This document shows, in pieces, positions 8,001 through 17,540 of a stretch of 64,000 nucleotides of DNA (position 1 is the first letter of the stretch; each line of letters opens with the position of its first letter). Source of the stretch: Rothia nasimurium (GTDB taxonomy: Bacteria > Actinomycetota > Actinomycetes > Actinomycetales > Micrococcaceae); contig NZ_CAKMSR010000007.1 of the NCBI RefSeq assembly GCF_928381705.1, forward strand, positions 1-64,000, read 5' to 3'. The notes beneath the pieces are model-generated. The model was not told the origin of the DNA. It searched no databases and saw only the letters and a program-made list of their open reading frames with translations. Made by a program: the position numbers and the translations under genes.

Positions 8001-9839
8001 TTACTCGGGGACGATGCGCACGGCGCCCTTGTCGGCGCTGGTCACCATGGAGGCGTAGGCGCGCAGGGCGCTGGAGACCTGACGCTCACGGGGCTTGGTG
8101 GGCTTCCAGGGGGCAGGGCCCTTCTTGGCGCGGCGCTCAGCCAGCACCTCGTCGGGCACATTCACGCGCAGGATGCGGTTATGAACATCGATCTCAATTT
8201 CGTCGCCGTGCTCAATCAGACCCACAGCGCCACCGGCTGCTGCCTCGGGAGAGATATGGCCGATGGAGATACCGGAGGTGCCGCCCGAGAAACGTCCGTC
8301 GGTGATCAGGGCGCACTTCTTACCCAGGCCCAGGCCCTTGAGGTAGGAGGTGGGGTAGAGCATTTCCTGCATGCCGGGGCCGCCCTTGGGGCCCTCGTAC
8401 TGAATGACGACGATGTCGCCTTCTTTCACGTTCTTCGACAGGATCTCGAAGACGGCCTCATCCTGGGATTCCACTACAAAAGCCTTACCGACGAAGTGGA
8501 AGAGCTCTTCGTCGATACCTGCGCTCTTGATGATGGCACCATCCTCGGCGATGTTGCCGTACAGAACCGCCAGGCCGCCGTCCTTGGTGTAGGCGTGCTC
8601 AACGGCGCGGATGCAGCCGTTTTCGGCATCGGTTTCGTGGGACTCGTACTTGTTGGCGGTGGAGAAGGCCTGGGTGGTGCGGACGCCACCCGGGGCAGCC
8701 AGGAAGAGCTCCTTGGCGGTGTCGGTGGCGGCACCGGAGCGAATGTCCCAGTCAGAGAGCCACTGCTCCAGGGAGTCAGCGTGCACGGAGTGGACGTCGC
8801 GGTTCAGCAAACCGGCACGGTCCAGCTCACCGAGCAGGGCAGGAATACCGCCTGCGCGATGCACGTGCTCGATGTGGTACTTGGTGGAGTTGGGGGCGAC
8901 CTTAGCCAGGCAGGGCACCTTGCGGGAGATGGCATCGATGTCGCGCAGGGTGAAGTCGACGCCTGCCTCGTGGGCAATAGCCAGGATATGCAGGACGGTG
9001 TTGGTGGAGCCGCCCATGGCAACGTCCAGGGCCATGGCGTTCTCGAAGGCGGCCTTGGTGGCGATGGAGCGAGGCAGGACGGACTCGTCGTCCTGCTCGT
9101 AGTAGCGCTTGGCCAGCTCAACAATCTTGGCGCCAGCTTCGAGGAAGAGCTGCTTGCGGGCAACCTGGGTGGCCAGTGTGGTGCCGTTACCGGGCAGGGC
9201 CAAGCCGATGGCCTCATTCAGGCAGTTCATGGAGTTGGCGGTAAACATACCGGCGCAGGAGCCGCAGGTGGGGCAGGCATTCTTTTCAACCTGGGCTAGG
9301 GCGTCGTCGCTGACGCTGTCGTCCACGGCCATGACCATGGCGTCCACCAGGTCAAGGCGGTGCTCAACGACCCCCTCGATGCCTTCGCCGGACTCCATAG
9401 GCCCGCCGGAGACGAAGATGACGGGGATGTTCAGGCGCATAGCTGCCAGGAGCATACCGGGGGTGATCTTGTCGCAGTTAGAGATACAGACCAGGGCGTC
9501 GGCGCGGTGGGCGTTGACCATATATTCGACCGAGTCGGCGATCAGGTCGCGGGAGGGCAGGGAGTAGAGCATACCGTCGTGGCCCATGGCGATGCCGTCG
9601 TCCACGGCGATGGTGTTGAATTCCTTGGCTACGCCGCCCGCTTCGCGGATAGCACCGGCAACCAGTTCGCCCATGTTTTTGAGGTGCACGTGGCCGGGCA
9701 CGAACTGGGTGAAGGAGTTGGCGATAGCGATGATGGGCTTACCGAAGTCGTCGTCGCCCATGCCGGTGGCGCGCCACAGTGCGCGGGCACCTGCCATGTT
9801 TCTGCCGTGGGTTGATGTACGCGAGCGCAGTTCTGGCAT
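8001..9839 (-). CDS. ilvD: Dihydroxy-acid dehydratase
   Basis: A 612-residue iron-sulfur dehydratase that turns 2,3-dihydroxy-3-methylvalerate or -isovalerate into the 2-oxo acids for isoleucine and valine. The cluster cysteines are visible in [11 protein letters not shown] (near 120), in [10 protein letters not shown] (near 190) and in NSMNC. The C-terminal [16 protein letters not shown] motif (near 510) is intact. Length and start (ATG, GGAG site, N-terminus [24 protein letters not shown]) are normal for the family. It appears to be transcribed alone; no other ilv or leu gene is in the window. Confidence 0.97.
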   Translation of the reverse strand: MPELRSRTSTHGRNMAGARALWRATGMGDDDFGKPIIAIANSFTQFVPGHVHLKNMGELVAGAIREAGGVAKEFNTIAVDDGIAMGHDGMLYSLPSRDLIADSVEYMVNAHRADALVCISNCDKITPGMLLAAMRLNIPVIFVSGGPMESGEGIEGVVEHRLDLVDAMVMAVDDSVSDDALAQVEKNACPTCGSCAGMFTANSMNCLNEAIGLALPGNGTTLATQVARKQLFLEAGAKIVELAKRYYEQDDESVLPRSIATKAAFENAMALDVAMGGSTNTVLHILAIAHEAGVDFTLRDIDAISRKVPCLAKVAPNSTKYHIEHVHRAGGIPALLGELDRAGLLNRDVHSVHADSLEQWLSDWDIRSGAATDTAKELFLAAPGGVRTTQAFSTANKYESHETDAENGCIRAVEHAYTKDGGLAVLYGNIAEDGAIIKSAGIDEELFHFVGKAFVVESQDEAVFEILSKNVKEGDIVVIQYEGPKGGPGMQEMLYPTSYLKGLGLGKKCALITDGRFSGGTSGISIGHISPEAAAGGAVGLIEHGDEIEIDVHNRILRVNVPDEVLAERRAKKGPAPWKPTKPRERQVSSALRAYASMVTSADKGAVRIVPE

Positions 9840-9967
9840 CGATAGCTCCCAAGAAAGTTTGTGGTTGGAGGTTTGTGTACTAGTCTACGCCTGAGCGCGG
9901 GTAGTCCACAGGGTGGGAAGTGGCGTTCTCATATAGTGTAGATAGGGGCGGACGGTCTCTCCCCCAC

Positions 9968-9988
9968 TCCCCTGCCAAGGGGCAGGGA
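9968..9988 (-). terminator. Hairpin after the GNAT gene
   Basis: CCCTGCC / GGCAGGG with a 4-nt loop, about 30 bp past the stop of the acetyltransferase gene, within a longer GC-rich palindromic stretch. No clear T tract. Confidence 0.35.
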
Positions 9989-10013
9989 CGGCAGGACGGG
10001 CGTCCGCGGGACG

Positions 10014-10523
10014 CTACTCCAGTAAGCCTCGCATAAATCTCAGCGCATATTCCAGAAGCTGGGGGTGGCTATCGTCAACTAGGGTAAATCCAAAGCGCTC
10101 AAAGGCCCGTTGAGACTTTGTATTTCTGCGGTCGATAGCGCAGGTCATGATGTCGCTGGTGAGGTCTTTAAATTTGGGGTGCTCTTGGGCTGTGATAACG
10201 CATTGCTGAATAAGCTGTTGTGCAATTCCCTGGTTTTGGGCGTGGGCGGCCGTAGAGATATAGGTAATGTCGAAGACATCATCATAGGGGCGATATGTAA
10301 TGAGAGCGGCAGCTGCTATCTGCTTCTCCAAGAAAGCTCCGATAGAGACCTTGTAGGGATCTCGGGCAATTTTCTGGGGCTGAGTTTCCCGGACGAAGCT
10401 TTGAACCTTTAGCTCCCATTCCGCGGGGTGTGAAGCGGTGTGGTAGTGCCGCTTGGCAGGGTAGGTGCAGACCCATTGTTGAAGGGCCGGTATATCGCTT
10501 GTGCTGAGCTCTCGAAAATACAC
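10014..10523 (-). CDS. GNAT family N-acetyltransferase
   Basis: 169 residues with the GNAT fold: motif A is visible as ISTAAHAQNQGIAQQLIQQC (residues 89-108), where QNQGIA takes the place of the acetyl-CoA pyrophosphate loop, and motif B as RRNTKSQRAFERFGF (131-145). The substrate cannot be told. GTG start. The upstream small gene ends 8 bp before it, so they form an operon. Base composition is lower in GC than ilvD next door. Confidence 0.75.
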   Translation of the reverse strand: MYFRELSTSDIPALQQWVCTYPAKRHYHTASHPAEWELKVQSFVRETQPQKIARDPYKVSIGAFLEKQIAAAALITYRPYDDVFDITYISTAAHAQNQGIAQQLIQQCVITAQEHPKFKDLTSDIMTCAIDRRNTKSQRAFERFGFTLVDDSHPQLLEYALRFMRGLLE

Positions 10524-10531
10524 GTAGGCCC

Positions 10532-10774
10532 CTAGTTTTTGAGGGCTAATCCTACTGGGGTAGGCTCGAGCTGCTCAAGGGCTCTACGATGCTGAGCCGA
10601 AAAAGCCCGGTTCTGCTGGGTTTCGTATTCCGATGCGAGGGTTTTTCGCTCTGCATCCGTTAGACCATCGTTCCCGATAGCCGTGGTGTGATGGCGCAGA
10701 ACTTTTTGCAGGGTTTGACGGGCCGCTCGATGAGTGGGCTGCCAGCGAGTTGCATCTTTAGCGTTTACGGTCAT
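10532..10774 (-). CDS. Small hypothetical protein
   Basis: 80 residues, rich in A, R, Q and T, with no membrane segment or motif that I recognise. A good AAAGGAG site seven bases before ATG and the tight spacing to the acetyltransferase gene support it as a real gene. It could be a helical partner of that enzyme, but that is a guess. Confidence 0.5.
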   Translation of the reverse strand: MTVNAKDATRWQPTHRAARQTLQKVLRHHTTAIGNDGLTDAERKTLASEYETQQNRAFSAQHRRALEQLEPTPVGLALKN

Positions 10775-10868
10775 GGTTCTGCTCCTTTCCTTGGTCTTGT
10801 TGTTTCGAGTCTAACAAGTAGCTCTTGGGGATGACTAGGGGCGGACGGTTCCGCACCGCGCCCTCTCA

Positions 10869-10935
10869 AAGGGGACCTTAAAACTTAAAAGGGACCGCAT
10901 GATATGAGGTCCCTTTTAAGTTTTGCGGTCCCCTT
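10869..10935. repeat. 67-bp hairpin repeat, copy 1
   Basis: A nearly perfect palindrome that begins AAGGGGACC and ends GGTCCCCTT, with an inner GGGACC/GGTCCC pair and loop GATAT. The same 67-bp layout recurs at 12351-12417 and 18694-18760. It lies in the 347-bp gap between divergent genes; nothing else was recognised there except a direct repeat ATGACGCGC (two copies near 10957-10975). Confidence 0.85.
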
Positions 10936-11121
10936 GCGGTGAGTCAGGCGCTCATGACGCGCGTATGACGCGCATCCGTCACCGAAGTTCATTTTTGAAA
11001 TATGCCGTCTTAGGGCCTGGAGGGCTTGGGGGCTCGCCAGGTGGGGGTGTTAGCTGGGTTTATGGCCGCTGACCGAAGTGCAGCGTCCTCTACAGCCGTA
11101 GGACTACCCCAGGAGCAGACC

Positions 11122-12327
11122 ATGCCCATCAACACCGACCGTATTCTGACCACTCACGTTGGTTCCCTGCCGCGCAGCCAGCGCCTGATTGAAGCTAACG
11201 CCGCCCGCCGCGGTGGCAGCATCGACGAGGCAGATTTCCAGCAGATTCTGACCGAGGAAACCCAGGCAGTGATTGACCGCCAGGTAGACATCGGTATCGA
11301 CATTGTGAACGACGGCGAGTACGGGCATGCCATGAGTCAGGCGGTGGACTACGGCGCCTGGTGGCACTACTCCTTTGCCCGCACCGGCGGCTTGAAGCTG
11401 CTGACCGAGGGCAACCCCGCGAACGAGGTGCACCGCTCTGAGCCGGGCAAGCTCAAGTACACCAGCTTTGCCGACCGCCGCGACTGGACCCGCTTCCAGG
11501 ACTTTTACACCGCGGAGCTCGACCTGGGCAACGACCCTGACCGCAGTTTCCCTGTTACCGTCGCCCCTCTGACCTACCAGGGCCAGGACGAGGTGGGGCG
11601 GGACGTCCGCAACCTGGCAGCTGCCACCGAGGGCAAGGGGGCGCACAGTGCTTTTGTTGCTGCCCTGTCACCCGGGTCAGCTGCCCGCGTGGGTAACCTC
11701 TACTACCCCACCGATAAGGAGCACATCTACGCCTGGGCCGATGTACTGAAGGAAGAGTACAAGGCCATCACCAATGCCGGCTTTACCCTGCAAATCGACG
11801 ACCCTTCGGTGGCTGAGGGCTGGGACCAGATTAACCCCGAGCCCAGCGTCAGTGACTACCTTGACTTTATCCAGGTGGCGGTCGATGCCCTCAACTACGC
11901 GCTTGAGGACATCCCGACCGAGCAGACCCGCTTCCACCTGTGCTGGGGGTCCTGGCACGGGCCGCACAGCACCGACCTGGAGTTCAAGCACCTGGCCGAT
12001 ACCCTGCTGTCGATTGACGCCGCCGGCTACACCTTTGAGGCTGCCAACGCGCGCCACGCCCACGAGTGGAAGGTCTGGGAGAACCTGGAGCTGCCCGAGG
12101 GCAAGTACGTGATTCCCGGCGTCGTGTCGCACTCGACCAACCTGATTGAGCACCCCGAGCTGGTGGCCCAGCGCATTGAGCAGTTTGCTCAGGTGGTGGG
12201 CAAGGAGAACGTGGTGGCGTCGACCGACTGCGGTCTGGGCGGACGCCTGCACCCCGACTTGGCCTGGGCCAAGCTGGAATCGCTGACGGAAGGCGCCCGC
12301 ATCGCCAGTGAGCGCCTCTTCGGCTAG
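11122..12327 (+). CDS. Cobalamin-independent methionine synthase-like methyltransferase (YxjG/MetE C-terminal type)
   Basis: A 401-residue single-barrel protein of the family that corresponds to the catalytic half of MetE. It begins INTDRILTTHVGSLPRS, which is typical of YxjG-like proteins, and shows the zinc-site pattern: H in RFHLCWGSWHG (near residue 275, with the cysteine two residues on), E in TFEAANARHAHEW, and C in VASTDCGLGGR near the end (about 370). Substrate may be homocysteine or another thiol with an unknown methyl donor; these short proteins are not proven to use methyl-folate. I start it at ATG 11122, seven bases after AGGAG; an upstream extension of 32 codons is unlikely. With the metE relic near 23 kb it may be the only MetE-type enzyme here. 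Confidence 0.85.
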   Translation: MPINTDRILTTHVGSLPRSQRLIEANAARRGGSIDEADFQQILTEETQAVIDRQVDIGIDIVNDGEYGHAMSQAVDYGAWWHYSFARTGGLKLLTEGNPANEVHRSEPGKLKYTSFADRRDWTRFQDFYTAELDLGNDPDRSFPVTVAPLTYQGQDEVGRDVRNLAAATEGKGAHSAFVAALSPGSAARVGNLYYPTDKEHIYAWADVLKEEYKAITNAGFTLQIDDPSVAEGWDQINPEPSVSDYLDFIQVAVDALNYALEDIPTEQTRFHLCWGSWHGPHSTDLEFKHLADTLLSIDAAGYTFEAANARHAHEWKVWENLELPEGKYVIPGVVSHSTNLIEHPELVAQRIEQFAQVVGKENVVASTDCGLGGRLHPDLAWAKLESLTEGARIASERLFG

Positions 12328-12350
12328 GGCTAGACCCCACCCCACCGTTA

Positions 12351-12417
12351 AAGGGGACCGCATAACTTCAAAGGAACCTCATACTATGCGGTCCCTTTGA
12401 AGTTATGCGGTCCCCTT
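12351..12417. repeat. 67-bp hairpin repeat, copy 2
   Basis: Same length and outer ends as the copy at 10869-10935. Stem bases differ but the pairing is kept (for example CTTC opposite GAAG, where copy 1 has CTTA opposite TAAG). It follows the MetE-like gene by 23 bp and could serve as its terminator. The remaining 300 bp up to treR hold only promoter-like sequence. Confidence 0.85.
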
Positions 12418-12702
12418 ACTGCGGGCCGAGGGGGAGGCGGGCGGACGCTGGTGGGGGCCGCTTCTTACAACCCGAAAGTGCGTTTCGCGCCACATTTCCA
12501 TCAGGGGTGCTCTCGCTAACCAAAGTTTTTGCAGGTCAAACTTACACCCTCCTGGAAAAACCGGCATGTCACATTCCTGTCTAACGTGTGACACACATTT
12601 ACATGTGGGTCTCTCGCAAACATCGGGGCTGCGCCCTAGACTATAGGGAAACACAATCACCGTGTGAAACTCTCACTCCATCTCACACAATGTGCTCTCG
12701 CA

Positions 12703-12715
12703 CCTGTTATACAGG
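12703..12715 (+). promoter_or_regulatory. TreR operator overlapping the treR ribosome site
   Basis: The palindrome CCTGT-TAT-ACAGG lies directly over the ribosome-binding site of treR, and a close match (CCTGTTAGACAGG) sits between treR and treC. A repressor bound here would block its own synthesis. Inference from position and symmetry. Confidence 0.6.
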
Positions 12716-12723
12716 GGAACCAA

Positions 12724-13458
12724 ATGGGAAAGTTTGAACGCATCTACCACGACCTGGCTCGTGATATTGATGAAGGTAAGTACGGCGTCGGCGATCTGCT
12801 GCCCAGCGAAAAGAAGCTGACCGAAAAGTACAACGTCTCTCGTGAGACCGCCCGCAAGGCTCTGGCTATTCTGACCGACCGCGGCTACATCCAGCGCATC
12901 ATGGGCAAGGGCTCCCTGGTCATTGACCACAAGCGCTACTCCATTCCCGTGTCATCACTGGTCAGCTACAAGGAATTTGCTGAGTCAGCCAGCCGCGACA
13001 CCCAGACTGAACTGGTTGAGCTTGAGGACGCCCTGCTGCCGCATGTGCCCTTCCAGGCCCTAACGGACGACTCCGTAGAGCAGGTGCCCGTCACCCACAT
13101 CATGCGAGTTCGCCACATGGACGGCGCCCCCGCCATCATCGACCATGACTACATCATCAAGAGCGTAGTAGCCGAAATTCCCCGCGAGGTCGCTGAGGAT
13201 TCCCTCTACCACTACTTCGAGGGTGAACTGGGTCTGAACATTGTGTCATCTGCCAAGCAGATCAGCATCGAGCAGGCTACCCCCAACGATGCCAAGTACC
13301 TGAACCTGCACGCTGGCGAGTACGTTGCTGTGACCACCTCTATCACCATGCTTGAGGACGGCACCGCCTTCCAGTACACCATTTCCCGCCACCGCGCCGA
13401 TAAGTTCCGTTACCTGGACTTCGCGCACCGCCGCCATGAAATTCCGGTTTCTGAATAA
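12724..13458 (+). CDS. treR: GntR/UTRA family trehalose operon repressor
   Basis: 244 residues: an N-terminal winged helix-turn-helix of GntR type (residues 8-70; LLPSEKKLTEKYNVSRETARKAL with recognition helix, then GKGSLV) and a C-terminal UTRA ligand domain from about 95 to 235 (SFHRADKF-like end: ISRHRADKFRYLDFAHRR). The resemblance to TreR of Bacillus and the adjacent trehalose-6-phosphate hydrolase gene support the assignment; the effector would be trehalose-6-phosphate. The start at ATG 12724 follows AGGGGA; an upstream start 60 bases earlier would place the operator inside the gene. It is followed by a terminator, so treC may have its own promoter. Confidence 0.85.
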   Translation: MGKFERIYHDLARDIDEGKYGVGDLLPSEKKLTEKYNVSRETARKALAILTDRGYIQRIMGKGSLVIDHKRYSIPVSSLVSYKEFAESASRDTQTELVELEDALLPHVPFQALTDDSVEQVPVTHIMRVRHMDGAPAIIDHDYIIKSVVAEIPREVAEDSLYHYFEGELGLNIVSSAKQISIEQATPNDAKYLNLHAGEYVAVTTSITMLEDGTAFQYTISRHRADKFRYLDFAHRRHEIPVSE

Positions 13459-13491
13459 AGTTCCACATCAGCTGTAACAACAGCCGAAGCA

Positions 13492-13504
13492 CCTGTTAGA
13501 CAGG
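13492..13504 (+). promoter_or_regulatory. Second TreR operator, between treR and treC
   Basis: CCTGTTAGACAGG, differing in one base from the operator before treR. It lies about 115 bp upstream of the treC start and just upstream of a terminator hairpin. Confidence 0.55.
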
Positions 13505-13511
13505 TAAGGTT

Positions 13512-13549
13512 AAGGAGCGTATCCCGCTTTAACGGGGTACGCTTCTTTT
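13512..13549 (+). terminator. Terminator or attenuator between treR and treC
   Basis: Hairpin GAGCGTATCCCG / CGGGGTACGCTTC with loop CTTTAA followed by CTTTTCTTTT. It separates treR from treC and would limit read-through. Confidence 0.7.
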
Positions 13550-13617
13550 CTTTTACCCCACCTAACCTACCGGGCGCAGCCGCCCTAACACCGGCGTCCT
13601 ACCCTTTGGAGCACACC

Positions 13618-15267
13618 ATGAGCTTTCACGATAAGGTCATCTACCAGGTCTACCCCAAGTCCTTCTACGACTCGAACGGCACCGGCGTAGGCGATTTGCG
13701 GGGCATTATCGAGAAGGTCCCCTACATTGCCTCCCTGGGGGTCGATATGGTCTGGTTCAACCCCTTCTTCGTCTCCCCGCAGAACGATAACGGCTACGAC
13801 ATCGCCAACTACTACGAGGTAGACCCCGAGATGGGCACCATGGCGGACGCTGAAGAACTGATTGCAGCCCTGGGGCGAGAGGGAATCGGGGTGATGTTCG
13901 ATATGGTGCTCAACCACGTCTCCACCGAGCACGAGTGGTTCCAACGGGCTCTAGCCGGCGAGAAGGAGTACCAGGACTTCTTCTACCTGCGCCCGGCCCA
14001 GGAGGACGGCTCCCTGCCGACCAACTGGGAATCCAAGTTCGGCGGCCCAGCCTGGTCACAGTTTGGCGATACCAACCTCTACTACATGCACCTCTACGAT
14101 GTGACCCAGGCAGACCTGAACTGGCACAACCCCAGGGTGCGCGAAGAGCTCTTCAAGGTGGTCAATTTCTGGAAGGACAAGGGTGTTCGCGGCTTCCGCT
14201 TTGACGTGCTCAACGTGATTGGCAAGGCTGAGGACCTGCGGGATGCCGCACCCGGCGAGAACGACAAGCTCATCTACACCGACACCGAGCGCGTGCACCC
14301 CTGGGTGCAGGAACTGCACCGGGCCACTTTTGGCGACACCGAGGGTACCGTGACCGTGGGTGAGATGTCATCGACCACCATCGACAGCAGCGTGCGCTAC
14401 ACCAACCCGGCCAACCAGGAGCTGGACATGGTCTTCTCCTTCCACCACCTCAAGGTGGACTATGACGGTACCGAGAAATGGTCTGATGTGCCCTTTGATT
14501 TCATGGCTCTTAAGGGTCTGCTGACCGACTGGGCGGTAGGTATTCAGGCAGGAGGCGGTTGGCAGGCGTCCTTCTGGAATAACCACGACCAGCCCCGCGC
14601 CATCAACCGCTTTGGTGATGTGGAGCGTTACCGGGCAGAGTCCGCCACCATGCTGGCTGCCGCCGTGCACCTGACCCGCGGTACCCCCTACATCTATCAG
14701 GGTGAAGAGATCGGCATGGTTGATCCGGTCTATTCGTCCATGGATGACTACGTGGACGTTGAATCCCACAACGCCTTTGCCATTCTGCAGGAGCGGGGCG
14801 TGAGCGAGGCCGAGGCCTTCCGCATTGTCACCAAGAAGTCCCGCGACAACTCCCGTACCCCCATGCAGTGGGACGCATCTGAGTTCGCCGGCTTCTCTCA
14901 GGTGAAGCCCTGGCTGATGCCCACCTCGCAGGCCGACATTAACGTGGAGCGCGAAGAGGCTGAGGGCACCATTTTGCCCTTCTACCGGGAGCTGGTGCGC
15001 CTGCGCCATACGATGCCTCTGATTGCTGAGGGCTCCTACGAGCCCTTTGCCCGCGAGCACGAGAGCGTCTACGGGTTTGCACGAGAGCATGAGGGTCAGC
15101 GCCTGCTGGTGCTCTGCAACTTCTACGGTAAGGACGCCGCCGTGCCGCTGCCTGCCGAGTTCGCGGCGGGGTCGGCACTTCTGTGTAATTACAAGAATGA
15201 GCCTGGGCTGGGAACCAGCGAGCTGGTCTTGCGGCCCTACGAGACGGTAGCTGTACTGGCTGGCTAA
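13618..15267 (+). CDS. treC: Trehalose-6-phosphate hydrolase (alpha-glucosidase, GH13)
   Basis: 549 residues, GH13 subfamily that splits trehalose-6-phosphate into glucose and glucose-6-phosphate in the cytosol. N-terminus VIYQVYPKSFYDSNGTGVGDLRG is characteristic. Catalytic regions are present: DMVLNHVS (region I), GFRFDVLN with the nucleophile aspartate near 200, the acid glutamate in TVGEMSS near 250, and WNNHDQPR near 325. ATG 13618 is chosen because the GGAG site lies just before it. The paired TreR supports the trehalose role over other oligo-1,6-glucosidases. The PTS transporter that would supply the substrate is not in the window. Its stop overlaps the stop of the convergent TetR gene by four bases. 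Confidence 0.88.
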   Translation: MSFHDKVIYQVYPKSFYDSNGTGVGDLRGIIEKVPYIASLGVDMVWFNPFFVSPQNDNGYDIANYYEVDPEMGTMADAEELIAALGREGIGVMFDMVLNHVSTEHEWFQRALAGEKEYQDFFYLRPAQEDGSLPTNWESKFGGPAWSQFGDTNLYYMHLYDVTQADLNWHNPRVREELFKVVNFWKDKGVRGFRFDVLNVIGKAEDLRDAAPGENDKLIYTDTERVHPWVQELHRATFGDTEGTVTVGEMSSTTIDSSVRYTNPANQELDMVFSFHHLKVDYDGTEKWSDVPFDFMALKGLLTDWAVGIQAGGGWQASFWNNHDQPRAINRFGDVERYRAESATMLAAAVHLTRGTPYIYQGEEIGMVDPVYSSMDDYVDVESHNAFAILQERGVSEAEAFRIVTKKSRDNSRTPMQWDASEFAGFSQVKPWLMPTSQADINVEREEAEGTILPFYRELVRLRHTMPLIAEGSYEPFAREHESVYGFAREHEGQRLLVLCNFYGKDAAVPLPAEFAAGSALLCNYKNEPGLGTSELVLRPYETVAVLAG

Positions 15268-15797
15268 CGCCCCTTGAGCTGCTCTACTACCTCCAGCAGG
15301 GCATCCATATCGCCGCTGAGAGCAAGGTTGGGGCGGGACTCACTACTGGCGACCGCCGCGTTGTAGTAGAGCCCGTCCCCCATCAGCAAGATAGCGCGGG
15401 CCGCAGCATCCGAGGGGGTCTCAGCCCGAATCATCTCAAACCAGCGCCCCTGGATCCTGTCGTAGACCTCGGCAACCTTCTCGGCGGCGTCCTGACGCAG
15501 GCGCGAAGCGGCCACAAACACCCGGTCAAAAGGGGTGTCCTGATACATAGAGGTGCGCACATAGTAGGCGCAGGCCCCGGCGGGGTCATCTGCCATGGCC
15601 TTGAAATCCCGCTCAGCAAGCACCCAGGCCCGCTCCAACAGCCCGTCGATCAGGGCGGTCTTATCGGGGAAGTGGTAGAGCAGCCCTCCCTTGGACACCC
15701 CGGCACGAGCGGCAATAGCGTTCAAGGACGCTGCCCGCTCCCCCTCCTCAATCAGTAGGGCTTCGTAGGCGTCAAGGATTTTTTCGCGAGAACTCAT
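15264..15797 (-). CDS. TetR family repressor of the adjacent exporter
   Basis: 177 residues, with a typical N-terminal helix-turn-helix (residues 3-48: REKILDAYEAL, then IAARAGVSKGGLLYHFPDKTAL) and a variable C-terminal ligand domain with the TetR_C_6-like look. The gene is divergent from an MFS drug exporter, and a 14-bp palindrome lies between them, so it most likely represses the exporter and itself. ATG 15797 gives the usual family N-terminus MSSREKILDA; a 20-codon extension from a TTG would run through the operator. The ligand is unknown. Confidence 0.85.
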   Translation of the reverse strand: MSSREKILDAYEALLIEEGERAASLNAIAARAGVSKGGLLYHFPDKTALIDGLLERAWVLAERDFKAMADDPAGACAYYVRTSMYQDTPFDRVFVAASRLRQDAAEKVAEVYDRIQGRWFEMIRAETPSDAAARAILLMGDGLYYNAAVASSESRPNLALSGDMDALLEVVEQLKGR

Positions 15798-15833
15798 GTG
15801 CCCCACCCTACCGCCTCCCCACTTGAAAACAAA

Positions 15834-15847
15834 ACCGTCCAGACGGT
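15834..15847. promoter_or_regulatory. TetR-type operator
   Basis: ACCGTC-CA-GACGGT, a perfect 6-bp inverted repeat with a 2-bp spacer, sits between the divergent TetR and MFS genes. This is the usual form and place for operators of this regulator group. Confidence 0.7.
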
Positions 15848-15971
15848 ACAGTAACAAGTGTGCTCCCCACCGAGCACCCCGCTACCGATGAGCGGCCAAG
15901 CGTACCCCGGCGTCCTGCCCGGTACCGCGCCCGCACCAACCCCAGGTAGCCGTCCTCACGAAAGAGCAGAC

Positions 15972-17513
15972 ATGCACCCCGCAACCGGCCAGATGAGAGC
16001 CGTCACCACTGAAGAATCCTCAATCACCCCCTATTCCCGTCGCTGGGCAGCCCTGGCTGTGCTCATGCTGCCGGTACTGCTGGTCTCGGTCGATAACACA
16101 GTGCTCTCTTTCGCCCTGCCCGAGATTTCAGCCCAGCTCTCCCCCAGCGGCACCCAGCTACTCTGGATCAACGATGTCTACCCCCTGATCCTCTCGGGTC
16201 TGCTCATTCCCGCAGGTAGCATGGGCGACCGCTTCGGCCGCCGCACCATGCTGCTACTGGGCGGCTTCGGCTTTACCGTTATTTCAGCTGCTGCCGCCTT
16301 CGCCCCCACCGCCGCCTGGCTCATTGCCGCCCGCGCCGGTATGGGTATCTTCGGGGCTATGCTTATGCCCGCAACCCTCTCCATCATCCGCAACATGTTC
16401 GCCGACGCCACCGAACGCCGCACCGCTATTGCCATCTGGGCCTCAGGTTTCGCAGGTGGCGCAGCCCTGGGCCCGGTCGTCGGCGGGTTCCTGCTAGAGC
16501 ACTTCTACTGGGGCTCGGTCTTCCTCATGGCCGTGCCCGTCCTGCTGCCCATGCTCCTGCTGGGCTTCTGGCTGATTCCTAACTCCAAGGACCCGGCTCC
16601 CGGCGCCATCGACTTCGTCAGCATCGCCCTGATCATGGCGACCATGACCCCCTTCGTCTACGCCATCAAGCACTTTGCCCACGACGGCTTCGACCTGCTC
16701 ACCGTCGCCCTGCTGCTGGTAGCAACCATCTGCGGTATTGTCTTCACCCGCCGCCAGCTGGCCCGCACCAACCCCATGCTGGACGTCCGCCTCTTCACCA
16801 ACAAGCAGTTCACCGGTGCGGTACTGACCAATCTCATGGCGATTTTCTCACTGGTTGGCTTCCTCTACTTCGTCTCCCAGCACCTGCAGTTGGTCAGCGG
16901 CCATTCCCCCTTCAGCGCCGCCCTCCTGCTGCTGCCCGGCCTGGTACTGACCGTTATTGCGGGCCTGGTGGTTGTCTATATCGTTAAAGTCCTCAAGCCC
17001 TGGATCGTCATTTCAGGTGCCCTGCTGATGAATGCGGCAGCCTTTGGCCTGGTCTTCTTCACTGCCGATTCAGGCTCTGATACCGGTATTCTGGTCGCCT
17101 TCGCCCTGCTCGGTGTAGGCATTGGCTTCGCTGAGACCCTGACCAACGACATCATCCTGGCCGCTGTTCCCCCGCACAAGGCGGGTGCGGCGTCCGCTAT
17201 CTCGGAGACCGCCTACGAGACCGGCTCGGTCATGGGTACCGCGATTCTGGGGTCAATCCTGAACGCAGCCTATGTTGCCCACCTGGTGGTACCCGAGGGG
17301 GTTAGTGCTGCGGACGCGGACGCCGCCCGCGAGACCCTGGGTGGGGCAGCTGAGGTGGCTGAGAACATCGGCGGAGAAACCGGCGCGGCCCTGCTGGTCT
17401 CAGCCCAGCACGCCTTCGACTCGGGCGTGGTCTACACCTCGGCTATCGGTGTGGTGCTCATGCTTCTCTGCGCTGTGATGGTAGTGCGCACCCTGCGCGG
17501 GGTGAAGATGTAG
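15972..17513 (+). CDS. MFS transporter, DHA2 (QacA/SmvA-like) drug exporter
   Basis: About 513 residues with 14 membrane segments, as in DHA2 proton-driven exporters. Motif D1-like LLVSVDNTVLSFALPEI is in helix 1, motif A GSMGDRFGRR follows helix 2, and motif C-like GFAGGAALGPVVGG is in helix 5. A large extracytoplasmic loop with DADAARETLGG sits before the last helix, as in QacA/SmvA. Dyes, quaternary ammonium compounds or similar cations are likely substrates. Start: ATG 15972 follows GAAAGAGCAG; ATG 15993 is also possible, while the open frame from 15858 would cover promoter sequence. Regulated by the divergent TetR gene. Confidence 0.85.
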   Translation: MHPATGQMRAVTTEESSITPYSRRWAALAVLMLPVLLVSVDNTVLSFALPEISAQLSPSGTQLLWINDVYPLILSGLLIPAGSMGDRFGRRTMLLLGGFGFTVISAAAAFAPTAAWLIAARAGMGIFGAMLMPATLSIIRNMFADATERRTAIAIWASGFAGGAALGPVVGGFLLEHFYWGSVFLMAVPVLLPMLLLGFWLIPNSKDPAPGAIDFVSIALIMATMTPFVYAIKHFAHDGFDLLTVALLLVATICGIVFTRRQLARTNPMLDVRLFTNKQFTGAVLTNLMAIFSLVGFLYFVSQHLQLVSGHSPFSAALLLLPGLVLTVIAGLVVVYIVKVLKPWIVISGALLMNAAAFGLVFFTADSGSDTGILVAFALLGVGIGFAETLTNDIILAAVPPHKAGAASAISETAYETGSVMGTAILGSILNAAYVAHLVVPEGVSAADADAARETLGGAAEVAENIGGETGAALLVSAQHAFDSGVVYTSAIGVVLMLLCAVMVVRTLRGVKM

Positions 17514-17540
17514 AGCCGCCCGCCCTGCCCCTTCAGGCTA

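Noticed and set aside
7983..9299. Long plus-strand frame of 438 codons
   Set aside because: It is the antisense of ilvD, glycine/valine-rich without motifs, as expected from wobble bias in high-GC genes.
10936..11121. Possible SAM-type riboswitch before the MetE-like gene
   Set aside because: Several GC stems and the repeat ATGACGCGC are present, but I could not match the conserved cores of any SAM riboswitch class.
12403..12660. 85-codon minus-strand frame upstream of treR
   Set aside because: It begins in promoter DNA and ends in the 67-bp hairpin repeat; cysteine and proline content look random.
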